From Novosphingobium resinovorum (GTDB lineage Bacteria; Pseudomonadota; Alphaproteobacteria; Sphingomonadales; Sphingomonadaceae): a stretch of 41,120 nucleotides of DNA. Both the position numbers and the translations under genes were made by a program. The stretch's first letter is position 1, and each line of letters opens with the position of its first letter. The stretch is from contig NZ_BSFC01000027.1 in NCBI RefSeq assembly GCF_027922145.1, positions 1 to 41,120 of the forward strand, read 5' to 3'. This document shows, in pieces, positions 1-6,413 of the stretch. Under the pieces are notes generated by a model that did not search any database, was not told the DNA's origin, and was given only the letters and a program-made list of their open reading frames with translations.

Positions 1-537
1 CGGCAGGGCTTCGAGCAGGACCACGTTCAGCCCCATCTTCGACAGCACCGCCGCTGCCTCGAGCCCGATATAGCCGCCGCCGATGACGACGATGTTCTTC
101 GTGCCCGCATCGACCTCGGCCATCAGCATGTCGCAGTCCTCGCGGGTGCGCACCGCGTGGACGCCCGCCAGCTCGGCGCCGCCGCACGACAGGCGCCGCG
201 GATCGCCGCCGGTCGCCCAGACCAGCTTGCCGTAACCGAAGGTCGTGCCGTTCGAGAGCGTCAGTTCCTTCACATCGGCGTCCACCCTGGTGACTTCGGT
301 GGAGAGCCTGAAAGTCACCTCCTTCTCAGCCCAGAACGTCGGCGGGCGGATGTAGAGACGATCGAAGGTCTTCTCGCGCGCGAAGTATTCCTTGGAGAGC
401 GGCGGGCGCTCGTAAGGATGCTCCGGCTCGCGGCCGATGACGGTGATGGTTCCGGTGAACCCGTTCTGGCGCAGGGCGAGCGCGCACTGCGCTCCCCCAT
501 GTCCCGCTCCCACGATGACGACGTCTGATTTTTCCAT
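1..537 (-). CDS. FAD/NAD-dependent ferredoxin reductase-type oxidoreductase (3' end outside window)
   Basis: Only the first 179 residues lie in the window; the frame is open to base 1. The N-terminus carries an FAD Rossmann motif (GAGHGGAQCA, residues 10-19), then the ERPPLSKEYF segment (residues 43-52) typical of rhodocoxin/putidaredoxin reductases. A second dinucleotide fold, GGGYIGLEAA, at residues 153-162 should bind NAD(P)H. Known members of the family pass electrons from NAD(P)H through FAD to a [2Fe-2S] ferredoxin that feeds P450s or ring-hydroxylating oxygenases. No partner ferredoxin is visible, so the substrate is unknown. The ATG at 537 opens directly into the FAD fold, as usual for the family. 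Confidence 0.9.
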   Translation of the reverse strand, partial: MEKSDVVIVGAGHGGAQCALALRQNGFTGTITVIGREPEHPYERPPLSKEYFAREKTFDRLYIRPPTFWAEKEVTFRLSTEVTRVDADVKELTLSNGTTFGYGKLVWATGGDPRRLSCGGAELAGVHAVRTREDCDMLMAEVDAGTKNIVVIGGGYIGLEAAAVLSKMGLNVVLLEALP

Positions 538-630
538 GGCGCGTTGAGTTCCGCAATTTAACCGCGCGGTCAATGCCCCAGGCGAAATCTAGTTACCTTG
601 ATAGGGGGCATCGCATTGCTGGACAAACGT

Positions 631-1623
631 TCAGCCTACAGGCTGCTTCATCGCGTCCATCGTCAGTTCCAGCGAGCGAATCTGCGCCTCGGGATCATAC
701 GTGGCGATGCTGACGATCAGTTCGTCCGCCTGCGTGCGGGCGACGAAGTCCTCTATCCCCTGCCGCACCGTCGCCGGGCTGCCGACCGCGCTGACCGAGC
801 GGACCTGCTCCAGCATCGCCCGCGCCGCGCCGGGAAGACCGGCGCGGTAATCGCGTACCGGCGGCTTCAGGCGGCCCGGATTGCCCGAGCGCAGCGCCAC
901 GAAGCTCTGGTCGGTGGAGGAGGACAGGTAGACCGCCTCCTCGTCCGTATCGGCGGCGACCACGTTGATCGCGGCCATGAAGTGCGGCTTCGCCAGGGTT
1001 TCGGAGGGCTCGAACCGCTCGCGGTAGACGCGCGCGGCATCATCCAGTGCGGCGGGAGCGAAGTGCGAGGCGAAGGCGTAAGGCAGGCCCAGCATCGCCG
1101 CCAGCTGCGCGCCGAACAGGCTGGAGCCGAGAATCCACATCTCGACATCCGCCCCCGCGGCCTGAGGCGAAGGAACGCCGCCCGCCGCCTGCCCCTGGAA
1201 CCGGGCACGCAGTTCCACCACGTCGTTGGGGAAGCGCTCGGACGCGGCGTGGATGTCCTTGCGCAGCGCATGGGCCAACCGCCCGTCGGCGCCCGGCGCG
1301 CGGCCGAGACCGAGATCGACGCGGCCGGGGAACAGCGCCGCCAGCGTGCCGAACTGCTCGGAGATCACGTAAGGCGTGTGGTTGGGCAGCATGATCCCGC
1401 CCGCGCCAATGCGGATCGTGCTGGTCGCATTGCCGAGATGCGCGAGCACCACCGAGGTCGCGCCGCCCGCGATGCCGTCCATGCCGTGATGCTCGGCCAC
1501 CCAGTAGCGCCGGTATCCCGCGCGCTCGGCCGCCTGCGCGGTCCTTACGGAGATATCGAGCGCCTCCGCGACAGTGCCGTCTTCGCGGACGGTGACGAGA
1601 TCGAGGACGGACATCGGGATCAT
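631..1623 (-). CDS. LLM-class (luciferase-like) flavin-dependent oxidoreductase
   Basis: The 330-residue product resembles the bacterial-luciferase superfamily, group 1 (YhbW-like). It opens with SVLDLVTVREDGT, followed by YWVAEHHGMDGIAG near residues 40-53, RIGAGGIMLPNH near 70-81, and PGRVDLGLGRAPGAD near 99-113. These are the usual flavin and substrate pocket segments. Such enzymes use FMN/FMNH2 and are probably monooxygenases; the substrate cannot be read from sequence. It is the last gene of a minus-strand operon and starts 10 bp after the TPR gene stops, so all three genes are probably co-transcribed. No convincing U-tract terminator follows it. Confidence 0.9.
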   Translation of the reverse strand: MIPMSVLDLVTVREDGTVAEALDISVRTAQAAERAGYRRYWVAEHHGMDGIAGGATSVVLAHLGNATSTIRIGAGGIMLPNHTPYVISEQFGTLAALFPGRVDLGLGRAPGADGRLAHALRKDIHAASERFPNDVVELRARFQGQAAGGVPSPQAAGADVEMWILGSSLFGAQLAAMLGLPYAFASHFAPAALDDAARVYRERFEPSETLAKPHFMAAINVVAADTDEEAVYLSSSTDQSFVALRSGNPGRLKPPVRDYRAGLPGAARAMLEQVRSVSAVGSPATVRQGIEDFVARTQADELIVSIATYDPEAQIRSLELTMDAMKQPVG

Positions 1624-1633
1624 GGGAGAAACC

Positions 1634-2515
1634 TTATTTTGCCGGATCAGGAGAGCCGAGCTGGGATAGGTACTGCTTCGCCGTCACCGCAGCGTCACTG
1701 GAAGGCGCGGCCGCGACGACCGATTCCCAGCTGCGCCGCGCGGCGGCATCGTTGTGCGAGAGCATGGCGATGACGCCCGCCTCCAGCCCGATCTCGGGGT
1801 CTTGCGGAGCGAGGCTCGCAGCTTTCTCGATCTGGGTCTGCGCCTGTGCCAGCTTGTCCTGACGGCGCGAAAGCGTGGCCGAAAGCAGCCACGCCTGCGC
1901 ATTGTCCGGCTGCGCGGCGCGCGCTTCGGCAAGGGCGTTGGCGGCCTCGTCGGGCTGCTTCACGGCGACCAGCCCGCGCGCACGGTCGAGCGCTATCGAG
2001 GCGGTGAGGTCCGCATCGCCGACGATCTTGGCGTCCGTCGCTGCAGGGGCGAGCAGCGAGAGCGCCTGCCCCGCCTGCCCGGCGGCGAGCGCGGCATTGC
2101 CCGCCATCGCCCCCAGACGCGCGCGGCTTGCATGGTCGGCAGGATCCGCGGCATCGCGGGCATTGGTGAAGGCGGTGCGCGCCTCGTCCCAGCGGTCGAG
2201 GTCGCTGAGCGCCACGCCGAGGCACAGGCCCGCACGCACCCGCTCGCGCCCGATGGCGTCGGCCAGCGCGCTGCGGGCGAGTTCGGCGGATTTCTCCGGG
2301 TTCGCCTCGACCGCGCTCATGCAACCGGCGCTGCTGCGGGCGGCAGGCATGGCGACGTTCTGCGCCTCGCGGGCGCGGCGGTCGCGGTCTTCCTTGTCCT
2401 TCTTCTCGATGATCTCCAGCGGCAGCTGCGAAGCATAGGGCCGTGCCGAACTCGGCAGGCTGGAAGCAGGGCCGACCTGGGCCATCAGCGGAAGGAGGAG
2501 AAGCAGCGAGGACAT
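1634..2515 (-). CDS. Exported TPR-repeat protein
   Basis: This 293-residue protein has a short hydrophobic N-terminus (MSSLLLLLPLMAQ) that looks like a signal peptide. A charged linker follows (KKDKEDRDRRAREAQ), then Ala-rich helical repeats from about residue 70 to 280. Several repeats match the TPR pattern, for example AWLLSATLSRRQDKLAQAQ and the following helix EKAASLAPQDPE. TPR proteins are protein-protein scaffolds; a periplasmic location is inferred from the signal. It starts 5 bp downstream of the alpha/beta hydrolase stop and ends 10 bp before the luciferase-like gene. No enzymatic motif is seen and the partner is unknown. Confidence 0.8.
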   Translation of the reverse strand: MSSLLLLLPLMAQVGPASSLPSSARPYASQLPLEIIEKKDKEDRDRRAREAQNVAMPAARSSAGCMSAVEANPEKSAELARSALADAIGRERVRAGLCLGVALSDLDRWDEARTAFTNARDAADPADHASRARLGAMAGNAALAAGQAGQALSLLAPAATDAKIVGDADLTASIALDRARGLVAVKQPDEAANALAEARAAQPDNAQAWLLSATLSRRQDKLAQAQTQIEKAASLAPQDPEIGLEAGVIAMLSHNDAAARRSWESVVAAAPSSDAAVTAKQYLSQLGSPDPAK

Positions 2516-2520
2516 GGGGA

Positions 2521-3297
2521 TCAGGACTCCGGGGTGCCCTCTGCGCGGGGCCCTGCCAACGGAAGCACCAGTTCCGCGACGGTGCGCAGGAGCAGGCGAA
2601 TGTCGGCATCACGCGAGAGGCGATGATCGCCGTCCTTGATCAGCGTGACCTGCACGTCGGCTGAACGCAGTTTCTCCGCCAGCTTCAGGGAGATTTCAAA
2701 AGGCACGTCGGGATCGCGCTGGCCGTGGAGCAGGCGCACCGGGGCGTCGATGGCGATCTCGCCCTCCAGCAGCAGGTTGGCCTGTCCGTCTGCCCAGAAA
2801 CCGGGGTGCGTGGGGGTCGGCTCGGGGCCGTAGGGATTGTCCTCGAAGAGGATTTCCCCGTCCGCGAGCAGCGCCTTGTCCATCTGGGGGATGCCCCATT
2901 CGGTGAAGTCCGGCGCCGGTGCGATGCCGACGAGGCCCGCCAGCCGGTCCCCCAGCGCGAGGCCCGCCATCAGCATCAGCCAGCCGCCCATCGAGGAACC
3001 GACCAGCACGATCTTCTCCTCGGTTTCCAGCGCGGCGACGAGCGCGAGCACTTCCTGTTTCCAGCGCGTGAGCGTGCCGTCGGCAAAGTCGCCCGGCGAT
3101 GCGCCGCAGCCGGAATAGTCGAACAGCAGGCAGGGGAGCCCGCTGGCGCGCGCCATCTCGAACAGGGCGGCGGCCTTGGAACCGGCCATGTCGGACATGT
3201 AGCCGGGGAGGAAGACGATGACCGGGCCAGTGCCGGGAGTGAAACGGTAGGCGATCGAACGCCCGTCGGAGAGATCGAGATAACTGGTCGAGGTCAT
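2521..3297 (-). CDS. Alpha/beta hydrolase (serine hydrolase)
   Basis: The 258-residue product has the alpha/beta hydrolase layout: an oxyanion segment FLPGYMSDMAGSKA near residue 29, a DYSGCGASPG loop near 60, the nucleophile elbow GSSMGG (Ser near residue 100), the acid in HGQRDPDVP, and the catalytic His in KDGDHRLS near the C-terminus. The overall pattern recalls ABHD10/YqiA-like thioesterases or esterases. I chose the ATG at 3297 because the upstream open frame runs through a palindromic repeat and has no family character. It is the first gene of the operon with the TPR protein and the luciferase-like oxidoreductase. Confidence 0.88.
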   Translation of the reverse strand: MTSTSYLDLSDGRSIAYRFTPGTGPVIVFLPGYMSDMAGSKAAALFEMARASGLPCLLFDYSGCGASPGDFADGTLTRWKQEVLALVAALETEEKIVLVGSSMGGWLMLMAGLALGDRLAGLVGIAPAPDFTEWGIPQMDKALLADGEILFEDNPYGPEPTPTHPGFWADGQANLLLEGEIAIDAPVRLLHGQRDPDVPFEISLKLAEKLRSADVQVTLIKDGDHRLSRDADIRLLLRTVAELVLPLAGPRAEGTPES

Positions 3298-3358
3298 GGT
3301 GCCCTTAGTGGGAAGTGGTTGGCTGCAGGGCAAGGCGACGGTGCGAATTAAGAAAAGG

Positions 3359-3470
3359 CCCACCCCCGGCCCCTCCCGCAAGCGGGAGGGGAGAAGAAGG
3401 CGGCATCGCCCTCCCGCTTGCGGGAGGGCCGGGAGGCTTGGCCCGCAGGGCCTAGCCGGACGGGGTGGGC
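3359..3470. repeat. Compound palindromic repeat (CCCTCCCGC family)
   Basis: Two 22-bp perfect palindromes (3370-3391 and 3408-3429) share the core CCCTCCCGC and GCGGGAGGG, with AAGC-type and TTGC-type centres in opposite orientation. Outer arms GCCCACCCC (3359-3367) and GGGGTGGGC (3462-3470) close the structure. The same module recurs at 13872-13928. It fills most of the gap between the hydrolase gene and the glycosyltransferase. REP-like, function unknown. Confidence 0.8.
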
Positions 3471-3547
3471 CAGATTGGTATCGAAACCTCTGGACGCCCT
3501 TACCGTAATGCGATCTTAAGTCCCGACCGCTAACCGTTCGGGCCGAT

Positions 3548-4885
3548 ATGAGCGCCAAGGTCATCCACTTCCCCACCCGCCCGTCCCGGCTTGCGCTGCG
3601 GCTCGAATGGTTCGCCACCGATCGCTCGGTGCTGCTCGGTATCTGGGCGCTGTATTTCGCGCTGCGGGTGGCGGTGCTGCTGATCGACGTGGCGCCAACG
3701 TCCGATGCGGAGTGGTATTTCACGCGCGCCGTCAGTCTCGCGGCGGGCCAAGGCTATCTCGACAACCAAGGGGCGCCCACCGCGTTCTGGCCCGCAGGCT
3801 GGCCGATCGCGCTGGGGCTGGTGTTCGCCAAGTTCGGCGCCGGCCAGGTTTCGCTCGGCCTGTTCAACCTCGTGAGCGCAATGCTGATCGGCGCCATGGC
3901 GCTGGCGCTGGGGCGCCGCCTGTTCGGCTCGGAGGGCGCAGCGCGCGCCGGGCTGTTGCTGCTGGCGGTCTACCCCAACGCGATCGGCTACGTCCCGCTG
4001 GCGCTGACCGAGGTGTTCTACACCGCGCTGCTGATGGCGGGATGCTGGGTGATCGTGACGCGCACCAGCCGCTGGCACCTCGTCAGCGCCGGGTTCCTGT
4101 TCGGCGTTGCCACCATGGTCAAGGCGCAGACGCTGGTGGTAGTGCCGCTGCTGTTCGCGATCGAGTGGCTAAGGATGGGGCAGGTGTGGAAGCGCTTCCC
4201 GCGCCTTTTCGGTGAGGGATTGCTGGTGCTCGCGCTCGCCGCGCTGACGGTGCTGCCCTGGACGATCCGCAACGAGATCCAGCTGGGCCACTGGGTCGCG
4301 GTCTCGACCAACGGCGGCTATACGCTCCTCACCGGCAACCACGACACCGCGACCGGCGACTACACCCCCGACGCGCCGGTGGTGAAGGAGCTGATGGCCC
4401 GCCCCGGCCTCGACGAAGTGGCGCGCGACGCCGAGGCGCGGCGACTGGGAATGGCGTGGATCACCGCGCATCCCGACCGCTTCGCCAAGCTGCTGCCGAA
4501 GAAGTTCCTGCGCCTCTGGCTGCCCGATGGCGAGGCCGAGTGGGCCTATCAGGGCGGCGCGCCGGGCTATGCGCGGTTCGAGATGGTCTATCGCGCGGTG
4601 CGGGTGCTCAATCAGGGGTACTACGTGCTGCTGATGGCGGCTTTTGGCGCCGCGTTCTTCGTGATGATCGCAAGACGTCGGCGCGACGGGCAGCGGTGGA
4701 TCGGCTGGTGGCTGCTGCCTTACGGGATCGCGCTCTATCCGACGCTGATCTGCCTCGTGTTCTCGGGCCAGTCGCGGTTTCACTATCCGGTGATGCCGTG
4801 GGTCTGCATGACGGCCGGGTGGCTGGCGATGACGGCGCTGGGCAAGCTGAGCGAACGCGGAACGCACGTGCATACTCTGCACTGA
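3548..4885 (+). CDS. Membrane glycosyltransferase, GT39/ArnT-like (PMT superfamily)
   Basis: This 445-residue polytopic membrane protein has about 9-11 hydrophobic segments. The first transmembrane segment (IWALYFALRVAVLLIDV) is followed by a periplasmic loop, TSDAEWYFTRAVSLAAGQGY. Its acidic residue next to an aromatic residue matches the catalytic Asp loop of polyprenyl-phosphate-sugar-dependent glycosyltransferases (GT-C fold). A periplasmic region without strong transmembrane character lies at about residues 250-345, before the last hydrophobic segments. The likely role is to transfer a lipid-carrier-linked sugar to a lipid or protein acceptor in the periplasm; the donor and acceptor are unknown. 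It stands alone between two repeat elements. Confidence 0.85.
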   Translation: MSAKVIHFPTRPSRLALRLEWFATDRSVLLGIWALYFALRVAVLLIDVAPTSDAEWYFTRAVSLAAGQGYLDNQGAPTAFWPAGWPIALGLVFAKFGAGQVSLGLFNLVSAMLIGAMALALGRRLFGSEGAARAGLLLLAVYPNAIGYVPLALTEVFYTALLMAGCWVIVTRTSRWHLVSAGFLFGVATMVKAQTLVVVPLLFAIEWLRMGQVWKRFPRLFGEGLLVLALAALTVLPWTIRNEIQLGHWVAVSTNGGYTLLTGNHDTATGDYTPDAPVVKELMARPGLDEVARDAEARRLGMAWITAHPDRFAKLLPKKFLRLWLPDGEAEWAYQGGAPGYARFEMVYRAVRVLNQGYYVLLMAAFGAAFFVMIARRRRDGQRWIGWWLLPYGIALYPTLICLVFSGQSRFHYPVMPWVCMTAGWLAMTALGKLSERGTHVHTLH

Positions 4886-4937
4886 AGGGCTCGAGCCCTG
4901 GACGGGTGGTTGTGAACCGGCAACGTGGCAGCGTGAG

Positions 4938-5024
4938 GCGCAGGGGCTTCGACAAGCTCAGCCTGAGCGGATTTCAGAAATACCCCTATTCCCGCTCAGG
5001 CTGAGCTTGTCGAAGCCCCTGCGC
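4938..5024. repeat. Long palindromic repeat (CTTCGACAAGCTCAG family), copy 1
   Basis: A perfect 33-bp inverted repeat: arms 4938-4970 and 4992-5024 around a 21-nt loop. The core reads CTTCGACAAGCTCAGCCTGA. The same core recurs as paired arms near 23511, 29098 and 31980. It sits between convergent genes and could form a very stable hairpin that acts as a bidirectional transcription stop, although no U-tract is present. Confidence 0.9.
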
Positions 5025-5036
5025 AGAAAGCACCGC

Positions 5037-5234
5037 TCAGTACAGGATCGGCGCCACGACCCGCAGGATCACCTTGCCATCGGCACGGATCGTGCCGAAA
5101 CCGGTCTCCTCACGCGGCCGGGCAGGTTCGGCGGCGGACTGGAACAGTCCCAGCGACACCGCGACAGCCGCCGCGATCGCTACCGCCACGCCGACCCGTG
5201 CCCCACGCCTTCGCTTCAACGGCCCGCCAGCCAT
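5037..5234 (-). CDS. Small single-TM protein of unknown function
   Basis: A 65-residue product with a basic N-terminus (MAGGPLKRRRGARV), one hydrophobic segment at about residues 15-31 and a short polar C-terminal domain ending FGTIRADGKVILRVVAPILY. The ATG at 5234 overlaps the stop of the XRE regulator gene by one base (TGATG), which fixes the start and suggests translational coupling. It is the third gene of the membrane protein/regulator/small protein operon. No family recognised. Confidence 0.65.
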   Translation of the reverse strand: MAGGPLKRRRGARVGVAVAIAAAVAVSLGLFQSAAEPARPREETGFGTIRADGKVILRVVAPILY

Positions 5235-5428
5235 CACTCGCCCCTCTGGAATATCTCTTCGATCGTCATACCAAAGAGGTCGGCGATGCGAAAGGCCAGC
5301 GGCAGCGAGGGATCGTAGCGCCCCGTCTCGATCGCGTTGACGCTCTGGCGCGAGACTTCCAGCCGCTCGGCCAGATCCTGCTGGCTCCAGCCGCGCTCGG
5401 CGCGCAGGACCTTGAGGCGGTTCTTCAC
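5234..5428 (-). CDS. XRE-family HTH transcriptional regulator (short, Cro/YozG-like)
   Basis: A 64-residue protein that is almost entirely one helix-turn-helix domain: KNRLKVLRAERGWSQQDLAE, then LEVSRQSVNAIETGRYDPS, then a C-terminal MTIEEIFQ segment, the classic Cro/CI-like arrangement. I chose a GTG start at 5428 because it overlaps the upstream membrane protein stop as GTGA; a longer reading from 5977 is an out-of-frame shadow. Small XRE regulators of this type are commonly paired with a multi-pass membrane protein, as here, and usually autoregulate. An inverted repeat in the promoter region (6063-6078) is a candidate operator. Confidence 0.9.
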   Translation of the reverse strand: MKNRLKVLRAERGWSQQDLAERLEVSRQSVNAIETGRYDPSLPLAFRIADLFGMTIEEIFQRGE

Positions 5429-6009
5429 GCCTCCCTCCAGCGATTGACGATAGAGCTGGCGCCCAGTCCCACCGCCCACACCGGCACGGCGGCCCAGCCG
5501 GGAACGTGCGGGACCAGTTCGAACGTCTCGAGGAAGCCCCAGACGGTCGCCACCGCCAGCAGCAGCCCGGTGGCCCAGAGAGCCGCGTTGATGACACGCA
5601 GGCGAAGATACTCGTCGGTCTCCTCCACCAGATAGCGCGCCATCGTCCACAGCATGAAGAAGATCGGCAGCGCCGGCAGCAGCGCCAGCAGCCAGAGCAG
5701 AGGCCCGGATGCGCCGGACTTGGCCCCGAAGACGGCCACGAACAGGAAGATCACATAACCGAACGCCCAGATCAGGCCCCGGCGATTGTAGCGCCGCGTT
5801 GCGGGAGACAGCGCTCCGCACGCTGCCTGTGCCTTCTCGGAAGCGCGGACCAGCGGGATCAGCAGCAGCATCGGTGGGATCATCACCAGCGCCGAGGGAA
5901 TCGACCCCAGATCCAGCGCACGCGCGGCGAACCCTGTGCCGAACATGCCTACGAAAAACGCGCCACCCCAGAACCAAGCGGGTCCGCGCGACAGGGTTTG
6001 GTCCGTCAT
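5425..6009 (-). CDS. Multi-pass membrane protein paired with XRE regulator
   Basis: A 194-residue protein with about six hydrophobic segments (near residues 12-28, 38-54, 80-95, 102-122, 140-160 and 170-185). A hydrophilic YLVEETDEYLRLRVINAA segment in the middle recalls DUF2178-like membrane partners of short XRE regulators. The start codon ATG at 6009 has a strong ribosome-binding site (AAGGAGG about 6 nt upstream). It is the first gene of a three-gene overlapping operon. The function is unknown; the pairing suggests a membrane sensor or antagonist of the regulator, but this is inference. Confidence 0.75.
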   Translation of the reverse strand: MTDQTLSRGPAWFWGGAFFVGMFGTGFAARALDLGSIPSALVMIPPMLLLIPLVRASEKAQAACGALSPATRRYNRRGLIWAFGYVIFLFVAVFGAKSGASGPLLWLLALLPALPIFFMLWTMARYLVEETDEYLRLRVINAALWATGLLLAVATVWGFLETFELVPHVPGWAAVPVWAVGLGASSIVNRWREA

Positions 6010-6062
6010 GACAAGCCTCCTTGCTTATGTGTAAAGGACGTTTGTCACTCTAGTCATCATAA

Positions 6063-6078
6063 GTCAAGCAACATTGAC
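6063..6078. promoter_or_regulatory. Inverted repeat, candidate operator of XRE operon
   Basis: GTCAA (6063-6067), six-base spacer, TTGAC (6074-6078) in a locally AT-rich stretch upstream of the minus-strand membrane protein/XRE operon. Position and symmetry suit an autoregulatory operator. Whether the XRE protein binds here is inference. Confidence 0.4.
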
Positions 6079-6125
6079 ATTATGGAAAGTAACCTCGTCG
6101 TCATCGGGTGATCCCGGGACCACGC

Positions 6126-6154
6126 TTGGCTTTCCGCGCCCGAATCGCTACATC
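6126..6154 (+). promoter_or_regulatory. Promoter of the thrS leader
   Basis: GCTACATC at 6147-6154 matches every position of the alphaproteobacterial housekeeping -10 consensus (GCTANAWC, known from Caulobacter). TTGGCTT at 6126-6132 is a partial -35 match (consensus TTGaCgS) with a 14-nt gap, inside the allowed 10-14. Transcription is predicted to start at about 6160-6162, which is the A of the leader ATG, so the leader mRNA would be leaderless. Confidence 0.65.
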
Positions 6155-6160
6155 GCGCTC

Positions 6161-6232
6161 ATGCTGTTGCGCACCGCCAAGACTACGACCCAGACTACTC
6201 GGCTCGTCCGGGCACGGTTGGTCGCAGGCTGA
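6161..6232 (+). CDS. Thr-rich leader peptide of thrS (transcription attenuator)
   Basis: A 23-residue reading frame beginning MLLRTAKTTTQTTR and ending in TGA at 6230-6232. Six of residues 5-13 are Thr, coded by ACC, ACT, ACG, ACC, ACT and ACT. There is no Shine-Dalgarno sequence, but the predicted transcription start coincides with the ATG. Leaderless leader peptides are known, for example trpL of Sinorhizobium. Overlapping and downstream bases form alternative structures: 6207-6213 is exactly complementary to 6250-6256, and 6248-6266 forms a terminator-type hairpin. Stalling at Thr codons would favour the first pairing and let transcription continue into thrS. This is inferred from sequence only. 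Confidence 0.72.
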   Translation: MLLRTAKTTTQTTRLVRARLVAG

Positions 6233-6256
6233 TCACGCGAACCGCCGTCGCCCGGA
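6207..6256 (+). promoter_or_regulatory. thrS: Antiterminator pairing of thrS attenuator
   Basis: TCCGGGC (6207-6213) pairs perfectly with GCCCGGA (6250-6256). The second arm overlaps the left arm of the terminator hairpin at 6248-6254, so the two structures exclude each other. A weaker pairing of CGACC (6186-6190) with GGTCG (6220-6224) would loop out the first arm when the leader is not stalled. This is the standard layout of an amino-acid attenuator. Confidence 0.6.
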
Positions 6257-6284
6257 TTTCGGGCGAGATTGGCGTCTCTCGTTT
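6243..6284 (+). terminator. thrS: Attenuator terminator of thrS
   Basis: TCGCCCG (6248-6254) and CGGGCGA (6260-6266) form a 7-bp stem around a 5-nt loop. It is extended by CGCC (6243-6246) pairing with GGCG (6271-6274). A pyrimidine tract TCTCTCGTTT (6275-6284) follows. The U-tract is imperfect, so terminator strength is uncertain. Confidence 0.55.
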
Positions 6285-6413
6285 CCGAAATAGAGCCATT
6301 TCAGCCGACGCCGCACCTTCACCCGGAGGCGCGCCTGTGCCATGGCGCCCCCAAAGGTTTTCCGCCCACATGCTCTGGTATGGCATGGGGCAAACGAGAG
6401 AATGAGTTCGTCC

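Noticed and set aside
2521..3723. 400-residue version of the alpha/beta hydrolase
   Set aside because: The additional N-terminal part is read from the compound repeat and from antisense of the glycosyltransferase start.
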